Below, one piece after another: positions 6,288-6,767 of a stretch of 6,767 bases of DNA. A program made the translations under genes and the position numbers. Position 1 is the stretch's first letter, and each line of letters opens with the position of its first letter. Source of the stretch: Bacteroidales bacterium UBA1754 (GTDB lineage Bacteria; Bacteroidota; Bacteroidia; Bacteroidales; Paludibacteraceae); assembly GCA_002315615.1 (NCBI GenBank), contig DCHK01000009.1, forward strand, positions 1 to 6,767, in the 5' to 3' direction. The notes under the pieces were generated by a model that did no database searches, was not told where the DNA came from, and saw only the letters and a program-made list of their open reading frames with translations.

Positions 6288-6319
6288 TTGTTTATTATTC
6301 ATTCTTTTTTCTATCTTTG
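6288..6319 (+). promoter_or_regulatory. Bacteroidota-type promoter for guaA
   Basis: TTG at 6288-6290 is followed after 21 bases by TATCTTTG at 6312-6319, a close match in sequence and spacing. A start of transcription near 6324-6328 gives guaA a leader of about 85 bases, the longest in the window. The intergenic region 6209-6411 otherwise shows no open frame and no convincing terminator after the VC0807-like gene. Confidence 0.6.
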
Positions 6320-6382
6320 TACTTCCATTTCGCCAATGTGACTTTAATGTGAGTAAAATTTCTAATCCATTGGGAATTATAT

Positions 6383-6407
6383 AATTAGATAATTAAAAAA
6401 TTAGATA
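6383..6407 (+). repeat. Direct repeat of AATTAGATA in the guaA leader
   Basis: AATTAGATA occurs at 6383-6391 and again at 6399-6407, 16 bases apart, ending five bases before the guaA ATG. TCTAAT at 6361-6366 is the exact complement of the ATTAGA core, so it could pair with either copy, the second pairing lying close to the start codon. The repeats are certain; any regulatory role is speculative in such AT-rich sequence. Confidence 0.4.
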
Positions 6408-6411
6408 TACA

Positions 6412-6767
6412 ATGAAAAAAATTATTGTTCTTGATTTTGGTGGTCAGTATGCCCACCTGATTGCAAATAGAGTTCGCCGTTTGGGTGTGTTCACTGAAAT
6501 TCATTCGCCAAATGCCCCTGTAGAAGAGTTGGCTGGTGCAAGTGGCATTATTTATAGTGGTGGTCCATCAAGTGTTTATGCCGAAGATGCACCAGAATAT
6601 AATCCCGAGATAATAAATATTCCAGTTCCAAAACTTGGTATTTGTTATGGTCATCAACTTTTGGCGCAGCAATTGGGTGGTACGGTTACTCCAGGCAAAG
6701 TGAAAGAATATGGTATTGCCGATTTGCAGTTGGTAGAAAAAGAACATCCTTTGTTGAAAGAAATTCC
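6412..6767 (+). CDS. guaA: GMP synthase (glutamine-hydrolysing), glutaminase domain, partial at the right edge
   Basis: GuaA converts XMP to GMP using ATP and ammonia released from glutamine. The 118 complete codons in the window cover most of the class I glutamine amidotransferase domain. Visible are IIVLDFGGQYAHLIANRVRR (residues 4-23), the oxyanion-loop motif YSGGPSS (48-54), and the nucleophile elbow GICYGHQ with Cys78, followed by LGGTV and the YGIADL segment. The catalytic His-Glu pair and the ATP pyrophosphatase part lie beyond the edge. The second motif has FGGQY where many GuaA proteins have FGSQY, and AHLI for TQLI, a variant seen in archaeal-type subunits and, as I recall, in some bacterial enzymes. 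The start ATG is preceded by an A-rich leader and a strong promoter (6288-6319). The amidotransferase domain is certain; GuaA rather than another class I amidotransferase is very likely but not proven without the rest. Confidence 0.88.
   Translation, partial: MKKIIVLDFGGQYAHLIANRVRRLGVFTEIHSPNAPVEELAGASGIIYSGGPSSVYAEDAPEYNPEIINIPVPKLGICYGHQLLAQQLGGTVTPGKVKEYGIADLQLVEKEHPLLKEI

Noticed and set aside
6324..6411. Purine (guanine) riboswitch in the guaA leader
   Set aside because: None of the conserved junction or loop sequences of the purine aptamer are visible, and the leader is mostly A and T with few possible stable stems.
1..6767. Mobile element, CRISPR array, tRNA, rRNA or defence system
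   Set aside because: No transposase or integrase, no regularly spaced repeats, no tRNA-like cloverleaf noticed and no defence protein; the content is housekeeping throughout.

Overview
The window looks like chromosome from a member of the Bacteroidota, probably Bacteroidales. It is AT-rich. Six copies of the phylum's -7 promoter word TAnnTTTG sit in the right orientation just upstream of genes, three of them with a TTG 20-21 bases further upstream. Classical Shine-Dalgarno sequences are largely absent. The proteins (S41 C-terminal processing protease with a long tail, Uup-type ABC-F protein, ComEB-type dCMP deaminase, zinc-less sirtuin) also read as Bacteroidota versions. These are judgements from memory of the families; no search was run.

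Layout, left to right. (1) 1-39, minus: the first 13 codons of an exported protein, with its promoter at 82-112. (2) 146-1321, minus: a two-gene unit, a sirtuin deacylase followed three bases later by a DUF456 membrane protein that starts with GTG. (3) 1340-1447: a divergent promoter region. (4) 1448-3515, plus: dCMP deaminase (dUMP supply for dTTP) followed 19 bases later by a periplasmic S41 protease. (5) 3512-5389, minus: a two-domain ABC-F ATPase of the Uup type that meets the protease gene tail to tail, the two stop codons sharing the four bases TTAA. (6) 5390-5491: a second divergent promoter region holding a perfect 14-bp palindrome. (7) 5492-6208, plus: a six-helix membrane protein of the VC0807 type. 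(8) 6209-6411: intergenic, with a good promoter and an AT-rich leader. (9) 6412-6767, plus: the start of a GMP synthase gene (guaA), cut by the window edge.

The genes are mostly housekeeping: nucleotide supply (dCMP deaminase, GMP synthase), envelope proteolysis, ribosome-associated translation support (ABC-F) and protein deacylation. There is no mobile element, CRISPR array, tRNA, rRNA or defence cassette, and no gene-free stretch above 300 bases. I do not see an undescribed multi-gene system. The points most worth a second look are the sirtuin with altered zinc and acyl-selectivity positions coupled to a DUF456 membrane protein, -7 boxes that abut or overlap possible start codons, the palindrome with a repeated half-site at 5440-5493, the repeated ATTAGATA in the guaA leader, and the shared stop codons at 3512-3515.
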